A DNA stretch of 64,000 bases from PNNG01 sp046291695. Lineage in GTDB: Bacteria; Bacteroidota; Bacteroidia; UBA7662. The stretch lies in NCBI GenBank assembly GCA_046291695.1, contig JBKBSO010000004.1, forward strand, positions 140,981-204,980, in the 5' to 3' direction. The position numbers were made by a program, and so were the translations under genes. This document shows positions 1 through 7,825 of the stretch, piece after piece. Numbering within the stretch: position 1 is the stretch's first letter; every line of letters starts with the position of its first letter. Below the pieces are notes generated by a model. It was not told the DNA's origin. It did not search any database and saw only the letters and a list, made by a program, of their open reading frames with translations.

Positions 1-2
1 AA

Positions 3-1100
3 TACCTACTGGCCATTAAGGTAAACTGGGACCAATCGCCCGATGCCCTAGGGCGTTACGAAACCAATTACCTGAACAACTGGGCGCAGGTTTGTATCGA
101 AATTTATACCGACAGTGCCGGCCAGAAGCAGTTTACCTTACTCTCGAATTGCCAGCCTTATACAGATTGTGCCGGAACACTTTATGGAACAGCCGTACTC
201 GATTGTGAAGGCGTGTGTGGAGGGTCAGCCATAGCTGGCGACATCAACGGCGACAGCATTCGCAACAGTCAGGATGTAACCAGTTTATTGTCTGGCATTT
301 TGCAACAAAACCTGAGCTATAGCTTTTGTCGCGATATGAGCGGCGACAGTACCCTCAACATTTGGGATGCTGTGTTGTTGGGCAATTGTCTCCTTCACAG
401 CGGAAGCGGCAGCAGTTGTGACTTCCCACGAGGTTTGTACAATCAAAACCAGGAAGTAAACATCCGAATTACCCAGTTCGACACCATTCAGGGTTACCTC
501 GACCTATCGATATCGAACCCAAATAACCGTATCACAGCCTTCGAACTCAACATGAACGGCATTCGGCCTACGGTTGTTCTATCGCTGATTCCCGGGAGCC
601 CCGCCATGCAAGTCCTGCATCATTCAGGTGGAAAAATCATGGGTATGGTGGTAAATCTCGAAACATCCATCAACCGATCCACCGCCTACCGGCCCTTTTT
701 GAGGGTATTTTTCGACCGCGCCACCGATACCGCGGTGTACATTTCACAAAGTATCGTTATGATCAACGAGAACTACGAATCTGTTGTTTTTACTGCTGAC
801 AGCACCCGCTTTTCAGCTACACCAAACACCACTTCGATAGCAGCCCCAGGCAGCAAGCCCAACTTTTTGATCTATCCGAATCCCGGGCAGTCGAACTTTT
901 GGATTCAGGGCATCCCACAAAATCAACCTATAAGCCTAAGGGTATATGATGCCTTAGGACGTGAGCAGCTCAAGTTAGAAGGGCTCAACATGCAAAGTGG
1001 CAAACTTGAATTCATGCTTCCTGCATTGCGTCCGGGTATGTACTTTGTGGTGTTAAGTGGAGAAGCCGGTACCGGCAGTCAGCGGTTAATCATACAATAG
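3..1100 (+). CDS. Secreted protein with dockerin-like repeats and T9SS type A sorting domain (5' end missing)
   Basis: The frame is open from base 3, so the N-terminus lies outside the window; the GTG near 213 is internal. The visible part has a cysteine-rich stretch (DCAG...DCEGVCGG), then two dockerin type I-like calcium-loop segments (GDINGDS... and DMSGDSTLN...), a beta-rich region, and a C-terminal domain of about 80 residues beginning near FLIYPNPG and ending in RLIIQ. That last domain is the usual Por/type IX secretion sorting signal, so the protein is exported through the outer membrane. Catalytic or binding function cannot be assigned because the main domain is missing. Dockerin-like repeats are known from cellulosomes, but in Bacteroidota similar loops occur widely in surface proteins, so no cellulosome is implied. 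Confidence 0.85.
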   Translation, partial: YLLAIKVNWDQSPDALGRYETNYLNNWAQVCIEIYTDSAGQKQFTLLSNCQPYTDCAGTLYGTAVLDCEGVCGGSAIAGDINGDSIRNSQDVTSLLSGILQQNLSYSFCRDMSGDSTLNIWDAVLLGNCLLHSGSGSSCDFPRGLYNQNQEVNIRITQFDTIQGYLDLSISNPNNRITAFELNMNGIRPTVVLSLIPGSPAMQVLHHSGGKIMGMVVNLETSINRSTAYRPFLRVFFDRATDTAVYISQSIVMINENYESVVFTADSTRFSATPNTTSIAAPGSKPNFLIYPNPGQSNFWIQGIPQNQPISLRVYDALGREQLKLEGLNMQSGKLEFMLPALRPGMYFVVLSGEAGTGSQRLIIQ

Positions 1101-1106
1101 CCAATC

Positions 1107-2744
1107 ATGCGTTTGATGCAACTGCTTTCCCGAGCAATAAAAAACCAAACCTGCTCTTCCTCAAAAAATAAAGTCCATCGCAAGCAAGTGGTATTTTTGG
1201 CGGGTTTGGTTTTTCTGGGTATTTGCGGTGGCCTCATAGCTCCCGGCATCAGTCTTGTACCTGTTTCTTCAACGGGAATCATTCCTGCTCCAGCCAAAGT
1301 AAAGTTCGAAAAAGGGAGTACCCTACTGGGCAATAAAGACATTAGTTTTAAAAATCTTCCCAGCCGGTCCTTAGGGGTATCCGCCCAAAACATCATTCAG
1401 CAATATGGAAGGGGGAGCGGGAAAGTCGAAATAAGTTACAACGCCAAATACAAAGAATCGGCCTACCTCCTCCACATCACACGGGCTAAGGTGTTGATTC
1501 AGGCGGGGAGTGAAAGTGGTGTCTATTATGCCTTAGAAAGTTTGGTACAAATGCTTCGCCAAAATAAAGGACGCTTGCCCCTTGTACGCATTCAAGACGA
1601 GCCCCGCTTTTTGTGGCGGGGTATGCACTTGGATGTAAGCCGGCACTTTTTTAGTGTTGAAGAAATAAAACGCTACCTCGACCTGATGGCCAAGTACAAA
1701 ATGAATGTTTTTCATTGGCACCTTACTGATGATCAGGGTTGGCGCATTGAAATAGAAAAATACCCGAAACTCACCGAAGTAGGTGCTTACCGTGCACAAA
1801 CAGTGGTAGGCAAGGCCGGAAGTGGCTTTTTTGATGGCAAGCCGTACGGAGGCTATTACACCCAAGCTCAAATCAAAGAAGTAGTAGCCTATGCTGCCGA
1901 ACGTTACATCAAGGTGGTGCCCGAAATTGAAATGCCCGGACACGCCTTGGCCGCCCTGGCCGCTTACCCGCAATACGCCTGTAATCCCGGACCCTATGAA
2001 GTTGCCACCGATTGGGGCGTTTTCGAAGATGTTTATTGCGCGGGTAAAGACGCTACTTTCCACTTTCTTGCCGACATCCTCAACGAAGTGATGGCCCTAT
2101 TTCCGGGCGAATACCTACACATAGGCGGTGACGAATGCCCCAAAACCCGCTGGAACAACTGTGTCCACTGCCAGGCCCGCATGCAGACCGAAGGACTACA
2201 GGACGCACATGAATTACAGAGCTATTTTATCCGACGCATCGAAAAACAGGTCAATGCGCAGGGCAAAAAAATTATTGGTTGGGACGAAATTCTGGAAGGA
2301 GGGCTGGCCCCCAATGCCTTGGTAATGAGCTGGCGGGGCACTGAAGGTGGCCTAGCCGCCGCCAAAGCCGGGCATTATGCCGTGATGTCGCCCGGTAGTC
2401 CTTGCTATTTCGACCATTACCAGGCCCAACCCACCGAAAACGAACCACTGGCCATATGCTGCTACAACCCACTGGAAGCCGTTTACGCCTATGAGCCCAT
2501 TCCTGCGGAGCTTAGCCAGAAACAACAACGATACGTTTTGGGCGCTCAAGGCAATGTGTGGACCGAATACATGCCCCATTTCGATCAGGTAAGCTATATG
2601 GCCCTACCCCGCATGCTGGCCTTGGCCGAAGTGTTGTGGTCGCCCGTCGACAAGCGCGATTACGCCGATTTTCTCAGCCGCCTCCCCGAACAAGCCAAGT
2701 TCCTCGACGAAAAGGGCTATAAGTACGGCCGGCATGGGTGGTAG
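1107..2744 (+). CDS. Beta-N-acetylhexosaminidase, glycoside hydrolase family 20
   Basis: This 545-residue protein is expected to remove terminal beta-linked GlcNAc or GalNAc from glycans by substrate-assisted catalysis. It has the GH20 N-terminal domain followed by a TIM barrel. HLTDDQGW and the catalytic HIGGDE motif (Asp342-Glu343) are both present. The N-terminus has a basic stretch followed by a hydrophobic segment (about residues 27-50), suggesting export or membrane anchoring; Cys40 sits in a poor lipobox, so lipidation is uncertain. It starts 6 bp after the preceding T9SS gene. A glycosylasparaginase follows after a 436-bp gap, which suggests a role in breaking down N-linked glycans or chitin oligosaccharides. 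The family is certain; the exact substrate is inferred. Confidence 0.93.
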   Translation: MRLMQLLSRAIKNQTCSSSKNKVHRKQVVFLAGLVFLGICGGLIAPGISLVPVSSTGIIPAPAKVKFEKGSTLLGNKDISFKNLPSRSLGVSAQNIIQQYGRGSGKVEISYNAKYKESAYLLHITRAKVLIQAGSESGVYYALESLVQMLRQNKGRLPLVRIQDEPRFLWRGMHLDVSRHFFSVEEIKRYLDLMAKYKMNVFHWHLTDDQGWRIEIEKYPKLTEVGAYRAQTVVGKAGSGFFDGKPYGGYYTQAQIKEVVAYAAERYIKVVPEIEMPGHALAALAAYPQYACNPGPYEVATDWGVFEDVYCAGKDATFHFLADILNEVMALFPGEYLHIGGDECPKTRWNNCVHCQARMQTEGLQDAHELQSYFIRRIEKQVNAQGKKIIGWDEILEGGLAPNALVMSWRGTEGGLAAAKAGHYAVMSPGSPCYFDHYQAQPTENEPLAICCYNPLEAVYAYEPIPAELSQKQQRYVLGAQGNVWTEYMPHFDQVSYMALPRMLALAEVLWSPVDKRDYADFLSRLPEQAKFLDEKGYKYGRHGW

Positions 2745-3180
2745 GTGCACAACTTGCTTTTATCTGTTTCACTACTCAGTGCAGAAAAATATTAAAAAAA
2801 CAGTGCGATCAACTATTCCAATGCACAAAGCGTGCGCACATGAAATTAGAACCGCACAAAAACACACAAAATTTGTGCAATCAAGGAAACCAATGCACAA
2901 CATCTGTACATTTAAAACACCCATGGTACAAAAACTTAGCGCCTTCCTGCTTTATTAAGCATGTAAAACAACATGAAAGTAGAAAAACAAATATTCTATT
3001 CAGATACATATTGCTCAGTTAGGTTATGAAACCTTTGAAGTCTTAGGGGATGAAATTAAGAACAAAGTGTCAAGCACTCATGCCAATGGATGCACCAACA
3101 CTTGTAAGTCACCAACAAGACTTATACATTTGAGGAGCTAGCAAAGCCATCATCACCGTAAAGCCTTGTAATACTTCCCC
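2745..3180. other. AT-rich spacer with recurring TGCACAA heptamers
   Basis: There is no convincing gene in these 436 bp. The heptamer TGCACAA occurs at 2746, 2822 and 2894, with its complement TTGTGCA at 2873. Several short frames are open but have atypical composition. A short ATG frame at 2973 runs only 18 codons, and the frame shifted from it is open for about 50 codons; no family was recognised. No hairpin followed by a T-run was seen. Confidence 0.5.
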
Positions 3181-4170
3181 ATGAAACGACGAAAATTTTT
3201 GAGTGCTTCACTGCTATCGGCTGGTGGTTTGTTGCTGCAACCCTTTGAAAAACTGGGAGCTATGCCATTCCTGAATCAGCAAGCAGCAGGACCTTTGGTA
3301 CTGAGCACTTGGCGGTTTGGGCTGCAGGCCAACGAAGCAGCCTGGCAAACGCTTGGACAAGGTGGCCGTGCGCTCGATGGCGTAGAGCAAGGCGTACGCG
3401 TGGTAGAATCCGATCCGGCCGAGCGTTCGGTAGGTTATGGCGGTAGACCCGACCGTGATGGACGCGTTACCCTCGACGCCTGCATCATGGATGAGCAGGC
3501 CAACATAGGTTCGGTAGCCTGCCTCGAACACATCAAACACCCCATTTCGGTAGCAAGGGCCGTAATGGAAAAAACACCTCATGTAATGCTGGTAGGTGCG
3601 GGTGCGCTCGATTTCGCCTTACAACAAGGCTTTAAAAAAGAAAGCCTGCTTACCCACGAATCGGAGATCGAATGGCGAGAATGGCGAAAAAGCAGCAAAT
3701 ATGAGCCCATTGTCAACATCGAAAACCACGACACCATAGGCATGATAGCCCTTGATGCGTCGGGCAACTTAAGTGGTGCTTGTACCACCAGCGGTATGGC
3801 GTTTAAAATGCATGGTCGGGTGGGCGACTCGCCCATTATAGGTGCCGGTTTGTACGTAGACAATGAGGTAGGTGCCGCTACAGCCACAGGGCATGGTGAA
3901 GAAGTTATACGGGTAGTAGGCTCCCATTTGGTAGTCATGCTAATGCGACAAGGCAAAAAGCCGCAAGCGGCCTGCAAAGAAGCCGTTGAACTGATTTTAG
4001 AAAAATTCAAAAAGCGTAAAGCCGACCTTAAATCGGCACAAATCGGCTTTATTGCCATCAATAAAATGGGTGAATACGGGGCCTATGCGCTCAAACCAGG
4101 CTTCAACTTCGCGGTTTACAATGATAAAGGCAACCGGCTCGAGGATGCCCATGCACTCCAATCATGGTAA
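3181..4170 (+). CDS. N4-(beta-N-acetylglucosaminyl)-L-asparaginase (glycosylasparaginase)
   Basis: This Ntn-hydrolase cleaves the bond between GlcNAc and asparagine, the last step in dismantling N-glycoproteins. The 329-residue precursor carries the HDTIG cleavage site; Thr185 should become the N-terminal nucleophile after autoproteolysis between Asp184 and Thr185. The beta-chain motif GDSPIIGAGLY...GAATATGHGE is intact. The N-terminus (KRRKFL followed by a hydrophobic stretch) resembles a Tat signal, so the enzyme is probably periplasmic, like bacterial homologues from flavobacteria. The gene overlaps cutC by 7 bp, indicating translational coupling. An isoaspartyl peptidase/asparaginase of the same fold is the alternative, but the glycosylasparaginase motifs fit better. 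Confidence 0.92.
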   Translation: MKRRKFLSASLLSAGGLLLQPFEKLGAMPFLNQQAAGPLVLSTWRFGLQANEAAWQTLGQGGRALDGVEQGVRVVESDPAERSVGYGGRPDRDGRVTLDACIMDEQANIGSVACLEHIKHPISVARAVMEKTPHVMLVGAGALDFALQQGFKKESLLTHESEIEWREWRKSSKYEPIVNIENHDTIGMIALDASGNLSGACTTSGMAFKMHGRVGDSPIIGAGLYVDNEVGAATATGHGEEVIRVVGSHLVVMLMRQGKKPQAACKEAVELILEKFKKRKADLKSAQIGFIAINKMGEYGAYALKPGFNFAVYNDKGNRLEDAHALQSW

Positions 4171-4859
4171 AGCCCTTGCTCGAAATCGCTTGTTTTAAAG
4201 CGGAAGATGTGCTGCCCGCCGTTACTGCAGGGGCCGATCGTATTGAATATTGTGCTGATTATCGGCTAGGAGGCCTCACCCCTGCCCTGCCAGGATTCGA
4301 GGCCATACGAAACGCCACCAATATCCCCATTTATGTGATGATCCGCTGCCGGGGTGGAAATTTCGTGTATTCCAATGCCGAGCTTCGGCAAATGGCCCAA
4401 CAGCTGCAGGAGTTCAAAAGTGCGGGAGCCGATGGTTTTGTCTTCGGCGCTTTGCTTCCACACCACCGGGTCGATCTTTTTGCCATCGAAAAGCTGGCCC
4501 ATGCAGCAGGCCCATTACCCTGGACTTTCCACCGGGCTTTCGACCTGATTGATGATGCCATTACAACACTCGATTTGCTTCCTGACTTTGGATGCCGGCA
4601 GGTGCTAAGCTCAGGAGGTGCCCAAACGGCCATACTAGGCCAGTCGAAACTTTACGACTTGGCCGCGCATGCGGCTCATCGGCTCCGAATATTGGCAGGA
4701 GGTGGCATCAGAAGCCATAATTTGAATGCATTACTTGGCAACAATTGCCCCTTCGATATTCACAGTGCAGCTCTAAATCTGCAAGGCGTAATCGCCCTTG
4801 ACGAAATTGCACAACTTGCAGCACGCATCAAAAAAAGCCATACCGGTGCGCAATCCTAA
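4164..4859 (+). CDS. cutC: CutC family protein
   Basis: The 231-residue protein is a TIM barrel with the CutC hallmarks LEIACF...GADRIEYCADYRLGGLTP near the N-terminus, IPIYVMIRCRGGNFVYS, and TFHRAFD in the middle. The family was named for copper homeostasis in E. coli, but the enzymatic activity is not established. Here the start overlaps the end of the glycosylasparaginase gene, and a hexosaminidase lies upstream. The context therefore points to carbohydrate or glycan catabolism rather than copper handling; no copper transporter or metal regulator adjoins it. The family call is firm and the function open. Confidence 0.9.
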   Translation: MVKPLLEIACFKAEDVLPAVTAGADRIEYCADYRLGGLTPALPGFEAIRNATNIPIYVMIRCRGGNFVYSNAELRQMAQQLQEFKSAGADGFVFGALLPHHRVDLFAIEKLAHAAGPLPWTFHRAFDLIDDAITTLDLLPDFGCRQVLSSGGAQTAILGQSKLYDLAAHAAHRLRILAGGGIRSHNLNALLGNNCPFDIHSAALNLQGVIALDEIAQLAARIKKSHTGAQS

Positions 4860-4871
4860 GGTTTGTGCCCT

Positions 4872-4879
4872 TATATTTG
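4872..4879 (+). promoter_or_regulatory. Candidate -7 promoter element upstream of the fluoride riboswitch
   Basis: TATATTTG matches the Bacteroidota -7 consensus TAnnTTTG. Transcription starting a few bases downstream would begin almost exactly at the first helix of the riboswitch (4884). A good -33 TTG is not present at the usual spacing, so confidence is moderate. Confidence 0.4.
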
Positions 4880-4882
4880 TAT

Positions 4883-4940
4883 CGGTCATGATGTCGACCT
4901 GGAACCGCCTGCAATGGGTTGCAAGCTGATGACGTCTGCT
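4883..4940 (+). ncRNA. Fluoride riboswitch (crcB motif)
   Basis: The segment fits the fluoride aptamer layout. A short P1 helix is formed by GGTC (4884-4887) and GACC (4896-4899). A second helix pairs 4907-4914 with 4919-4926 around a TGGG loop, with one C-A mismatch. The conserved GCTGATGACGTCTGC-type 3' end follows. The long-range pseudoknot is also present: GATGTC at 4890-4895 can pair with GACGTC at 4931-4936, with one G-U pair. The element ends about 25 bp before the start codon of a CLC-F type antiporter, the classic gene under this switch. No strong intrinsic terminator follows, so translational control is likely (inference). Confidence 0.92.
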
Positions 4941-4965
4941 TAACACTTCAGGTGAAAGGTTTACT

Positions 4966-6267
4966 ATGAGCAGTCAGCAAGCAGATAATAAAGCAAGAGG
5001 CGCTTTTTTTGCCCAGTTTCCAATCTTCATTTTCAGCTTCCGTTGGTTGCTCTTGGCCGTATTGGTTGGCAGCTTAGCGGGCACGGCCTCGGCCATCTTT
5101 TTGGTCTCACTCGATGCCTTAACTGATTACCGCGAGGCCAACACCAATATCATTTATGCCTTACCCCTTGCTGGCTTGCTCATCGGCTTAATGTACCACT
5201 ACCTGGGCGATTCGGTAGTTCGCGGCAACAATTTACTGCTCGACGAAGTGCATCAGCCTGTGCAACGCATCCCCTTTCGTATGGCCCCCTTGGTATTGCT
5301 TGGCACGCTCATCACCCATTTATTTGGCGGTTCGGCTGGTCGTGAAGGCACGGCGGTACAAATGGGAGGCGCGCTGGCCGATCAGCTCAGCAAGCCCTTC
5401 AGGTTGCAGGCACACGACCGACGGATTATTTTGCTCATGGGGATTAGCGCTGGTTTTGCCTCGGTTTTTGGCACACCACTGGCCGGTGCCGTATTTGCCT
5501 TGGAGGTCATCAGGAGTGGCCGCTTACGTTACGAAGCCATTTTGCCGGTCTTTTTATCGGCTGCCATGGCCGATTATGCTTGTACGGCCTGGGGTGTAGG
5601 CCATACCCATTATCACATCAGCGAAGTTCCTGCTTTTTCGATGCCTGCGATGGCTTACTGCTTGCTGGCCGGAATCAGCTTTGGTTTGGTAGCCCGATTA
5701 TTTAGCGGAAGCACGCATTTTTTTAGTCAGTTATTCAAAAAACACATCCAATACCCGCCCTTACGTCCCGTTATTGGCGGCTTGGTACTGGCTTTGATTT
5801 TCGCTTTGATACAGGATACCCGATATTTTGGCCTTGGTATTCCGGCCATTGTAGAAGCTTTTGAACAGCCGGTACCTGCCTACGATTTCATCTTCAAACT
5901 GCTGTTTACGGCCTTTACCTTGGGAGCAGCCTTTAAAGGCGGAGAAGTTACCCCTTTGTTTTTTATTGGCGCTACCCTGGGAAATGCGCTATTTTGGATA
6001 TTGCCCTTACCCATGTCGTTATTGGCCGGAATGGGCTTTGTAGCTGTATTTGCAGGTGCCACCAACACCCCGCTGGCCTGCACGCTTATGGGCATTGAGC
6101 TCTTTGGGGCCGAGAGTGGCTTGTACATTGGCATTGCCTGCGTAACCGCCTATATGTTTTCGGGCCATAGCGGCATATATGGGGCACAAAAAGTGGGAAG
6201 CGCGAAACACCCCAACAAAAAATCACACGAGAACAAATCGCTGGAGGACTTACATGCGCATAAATAA
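4966..6267 (+). CDS. CLC family antiporter of the fluoride-exporting CLC-F type
   Basis: This 433-residue, multi-helix inner-membrane protein has the CLC signatures GSAGREGTAVQ (gating Glu127), GTPLAGAVFALEV and a late GGEVTPLFFIGATLG helix. The motif GNNLLLDE near residue 90 and GREGT instead of GREGP are features of the CLC-F clade, which exchanges fluoride for protons rather than chloride. The fluoride riboswitch directly upstream supports this strongly. AGGTGAAAGG at 4950-4959 is the likely ribosome site. The C-terminus is short and lacks CBS domains. The gene overlaps the next one by 14 bp, so the following lipoprotein is co-translated. Expected role: export of cytoplasmic fluoride. CLC membership is certain; the fluoride assignment is very likely. 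Confidence 0.92.
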   Translation: MSSQQADNKARGAFFAQFPIFIFSFRWLLLAVLVGSLAGTASAIFLVSLDALTDYREANTNIIYALPLAGLLIGLMYHYLGDSVVRGNNLLLDEVHQPVQRIPFRMAPLVLLGTLITHLFGGSAGREGTAVQMGGALADQLSKPFRLQAHDRRIILLMGISAGFASVFGTPLAGAVFALEVIRSGRLRYEAILPVFLSAAMADYACTAWGVGHTHYHISEVPAFSMPAMAYCLLAGISFGLVARLFSGSTHFFSQLFKKHIQYPPLRPVIGGLVLALIFALIQDTRYFGLGIPAIVEAFEQPVPAYDFIFKLLFTAFTLGAAFKGGEVTPLFFIGATLGNALFWILPLPMSLLAGMGFVAVFAGATNTPLACTLMGIELFGAESGLYIGIACVTAYMFSGHSGIYGAQKVGSAKHPNKKSHENKSLEDLHAHK

Positions 6268-7132
6268 GCAGTGGTATTGGCTGTTAGCGGCTGGATTAGG
6301 CATTTTGTGGCTAACCGCATGTACAAGTCCAAGAGCCGTCAAAAACGTCCAGCTCACCAATAAATGTAGTCCGTTAATGTGGGAGCCTCAAGCTACGGGC
6401 AGCAAGCCAAGCCAACTGCCTGCGGACTTAACGAGCCGCTTAGATGCGCGTTTGCTACGCGCGGTGCAATACCTAAACCTGAGCGACAGCCTGCTGGCCT
6501 ATCTGCAAAATCGCGATCAAGCCTTGTTCACCTACCTCAGCCAGTGCATTCACCTGGCCTCCTTGCAAGTATCGGCCATGGCAGCTGCCCTCGATTGCGA
6601 AGAAGAAGTGGCCGATCAGCTGGCAGGCATACTGCAGAAACAAACCGATAAACGCGAAACCAGACTTACGGCAGCGGCCATAAGCATAGGCGCCACGGGT
6701 GCCTTAGGCTCGGCTTTGCTGTTGGGCAATGGCAATTGGCCCGAAATTGTGGGCATCAGCACAGCCATTACCGAAGTCGGCCTGGCGGCACTGCTATTTC
6801 GAAACAAGCAAATCACCTGGTTCGAACACGAAGTAAACTACCTGATCGAATTAAAAAGCGGCCGACAAAGCCCTTCGCTTTATCCCGATGCAGTATGGGA
6901 ATACCTCAATGCAACCGATAGCAGTGGCCAATCGCGCATCGACTACCTGCTTAACGGCTGGGACCTGAGTGATGAAGCCCTGTATTTTGGCTCGGGAGCC
7001 TTTTATAATGCCGACCAATTGCGCTATCGGGCCGAGATGCACGACCAGCTCGAAGCCCAACTGTCGCTCATGAAGCAGGAATTAATGCTTTTATTGGAAG
7101 CCATTTTGTTCAATCAATGGCAAAATGACTAA
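6254..7132 (+). CDS. Lipoprotein of unknown function
   Basis: A 292-residue protein starts at the ATG at 6254, preceded by GGAGG, and overlaps the end of the CLC-F gene. An upstream in-frame ATG at 6179 would bury the signal peptide and is rejected. Residues 1-23 form a typical lipoprotein signal ending in LTAC (Cys23). A central hydrophobic stretch (roughly residues 140-185, rich in Ala, Gly, Leu and Ile) could be one or two membrane helices or an amphipathic hairpin. No catalytic motif was recognised. It sits between the fluoride exporter and a two-component system, with 6 bp to the latter, so it may belong to the same fluoride-controlled transcript. Function unknown. Confidence 0.8.
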   Translation: MRINKQWYWLLAAGLGILWLTACTSPRAVKNVQLTNKCSPLMWEPQATGSKPSQLPADLTSRLDARLLRAVQYLNLSDSLLAYLQNRDQALFTYLSQCIHLASLQVSAMAAALDCEEEVADQLAGILQKQTDKRETRLTAAAISIGATGALGSALLLGNGNWPEIVGISTAITEVGLAALLFRNKQITWFEHEVNYLIELKSGRQSPSLYPDAVWEYLNATDSSGQSRIDYLLNGWDLSDEALYFGSGAFYNADQLRYRAEMHDQLEAQLSLMKQELMLLLEAILFNQWQND

Positions 7133-7138
7133 TTTTCG

Positions 7139-7825
7139 ATGGTGAACAGGATTCTACTTGCCGAAGACGACCCCCGACTGGCCGATCTGATCAGGCGCGG
7201 ACTTGAAACACAAGTCTATGCGGTGGAAGTAGCCTACGACGGGCAGCTGGCCGAGCGCAGGTTGTTACAGGGCGGCATCGACTTGCTCATTACCGACATC
7301 ATGTTGCCCCGGCAAGATGGCATCAGCCTGTGTCGCAAGCTCAAAGCGCACCTACCCGGCTTGCCTGTACTCATGCTCACCGCCCTGGGTAGTACCGACG
7401 ACAAGGTTGAAGGCTTTGAAGCCGGCGCCGACGATTACCTCGTAAAACCCTTCGAAATACGCGAATTGCAGATGCGCGTGCGCGCCCTTTTGCGCCGTGC
7501 CGAAGGTAAAGTCGGTGTAGACGAGCTGTTGGTGTACGACGAACTGGAGCTGAATTTGCGTACCAAAAGCTGCAGTCGGGCGGGTCATCATCTGCAACTC
7601 ACGCCCAAAGAATTTCAACTGCTCACCTACTTCATGCAGCATCCCGAAAGGGTTTTGCCGCGCACTGAAATTGCCGCACAAGTATGGGAAACGCACTTTG
7701 ATACAGGCACCAATTTTATTGATGTGTACATCAACTACCTGCGTAAAAAAATCGACAAAGATTTTGGCCACAAACTGCTGCACACGCGTCCGGGCATGGG
7801 CTTTTACCTCAAAAAAGAAGCATGA
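7139..7825 (+). CDS. OmpR/PhoB-family response regulator
   Basis: The 228-residue protein has an N-terminal receiver domain (acidic pocket EDD at 9-11, phospho-acceptor Asp53 in LLITDIMLP, Lys in YLVKPF) and a C-terminal winged-helix DNA-binding domain (LTPKEFQLLTYF...YINYLRKKID). It should bind DNA after phosphorylation by the kinase encoded next, whose start overlaps its stop by 4 bp. It lies only 6 bp after the lipoprotein gene, so it may be part of the riboswitch-led transcript. Sequence and gene order resemble CusR/CopR-type metal or envelope-stress regulators, but the signal cannot be named from this window. Confidence 0.93.
   Translation: MVNRILLAEDDPRLADLIRRGLETQVYAVEVAYDGQLAERRLLQGGIDLLITDIMLPRQDGISLCRKLKAHLPGLPVLMLTALGSTDDKVEGFEAGADDYLVKPFEIRELQMRVRALLRRAEGKVGVDELLVYDELELNLRTKSCSRAGHHLQLTPKEFQLLTYFMQHPERVLPRTEIAAQVWETHFDTGTNFIDVYINYLRKKIDKDFGHKLLHTRPGMGFYLKKEA

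Noticed and set aside
2734..3022. Two overlapping plus-strand frames of 74 and 94 codons after the hexosaminidase
   Set aside because: They start inside the hexosaminidase stop region, have low-complexity translations and no recognisable motif. A short frame pair near 2973-3150 that vaguely resembles a peptide precursor was also dropped because it needs a frameshift and lacks a partner enzyme.
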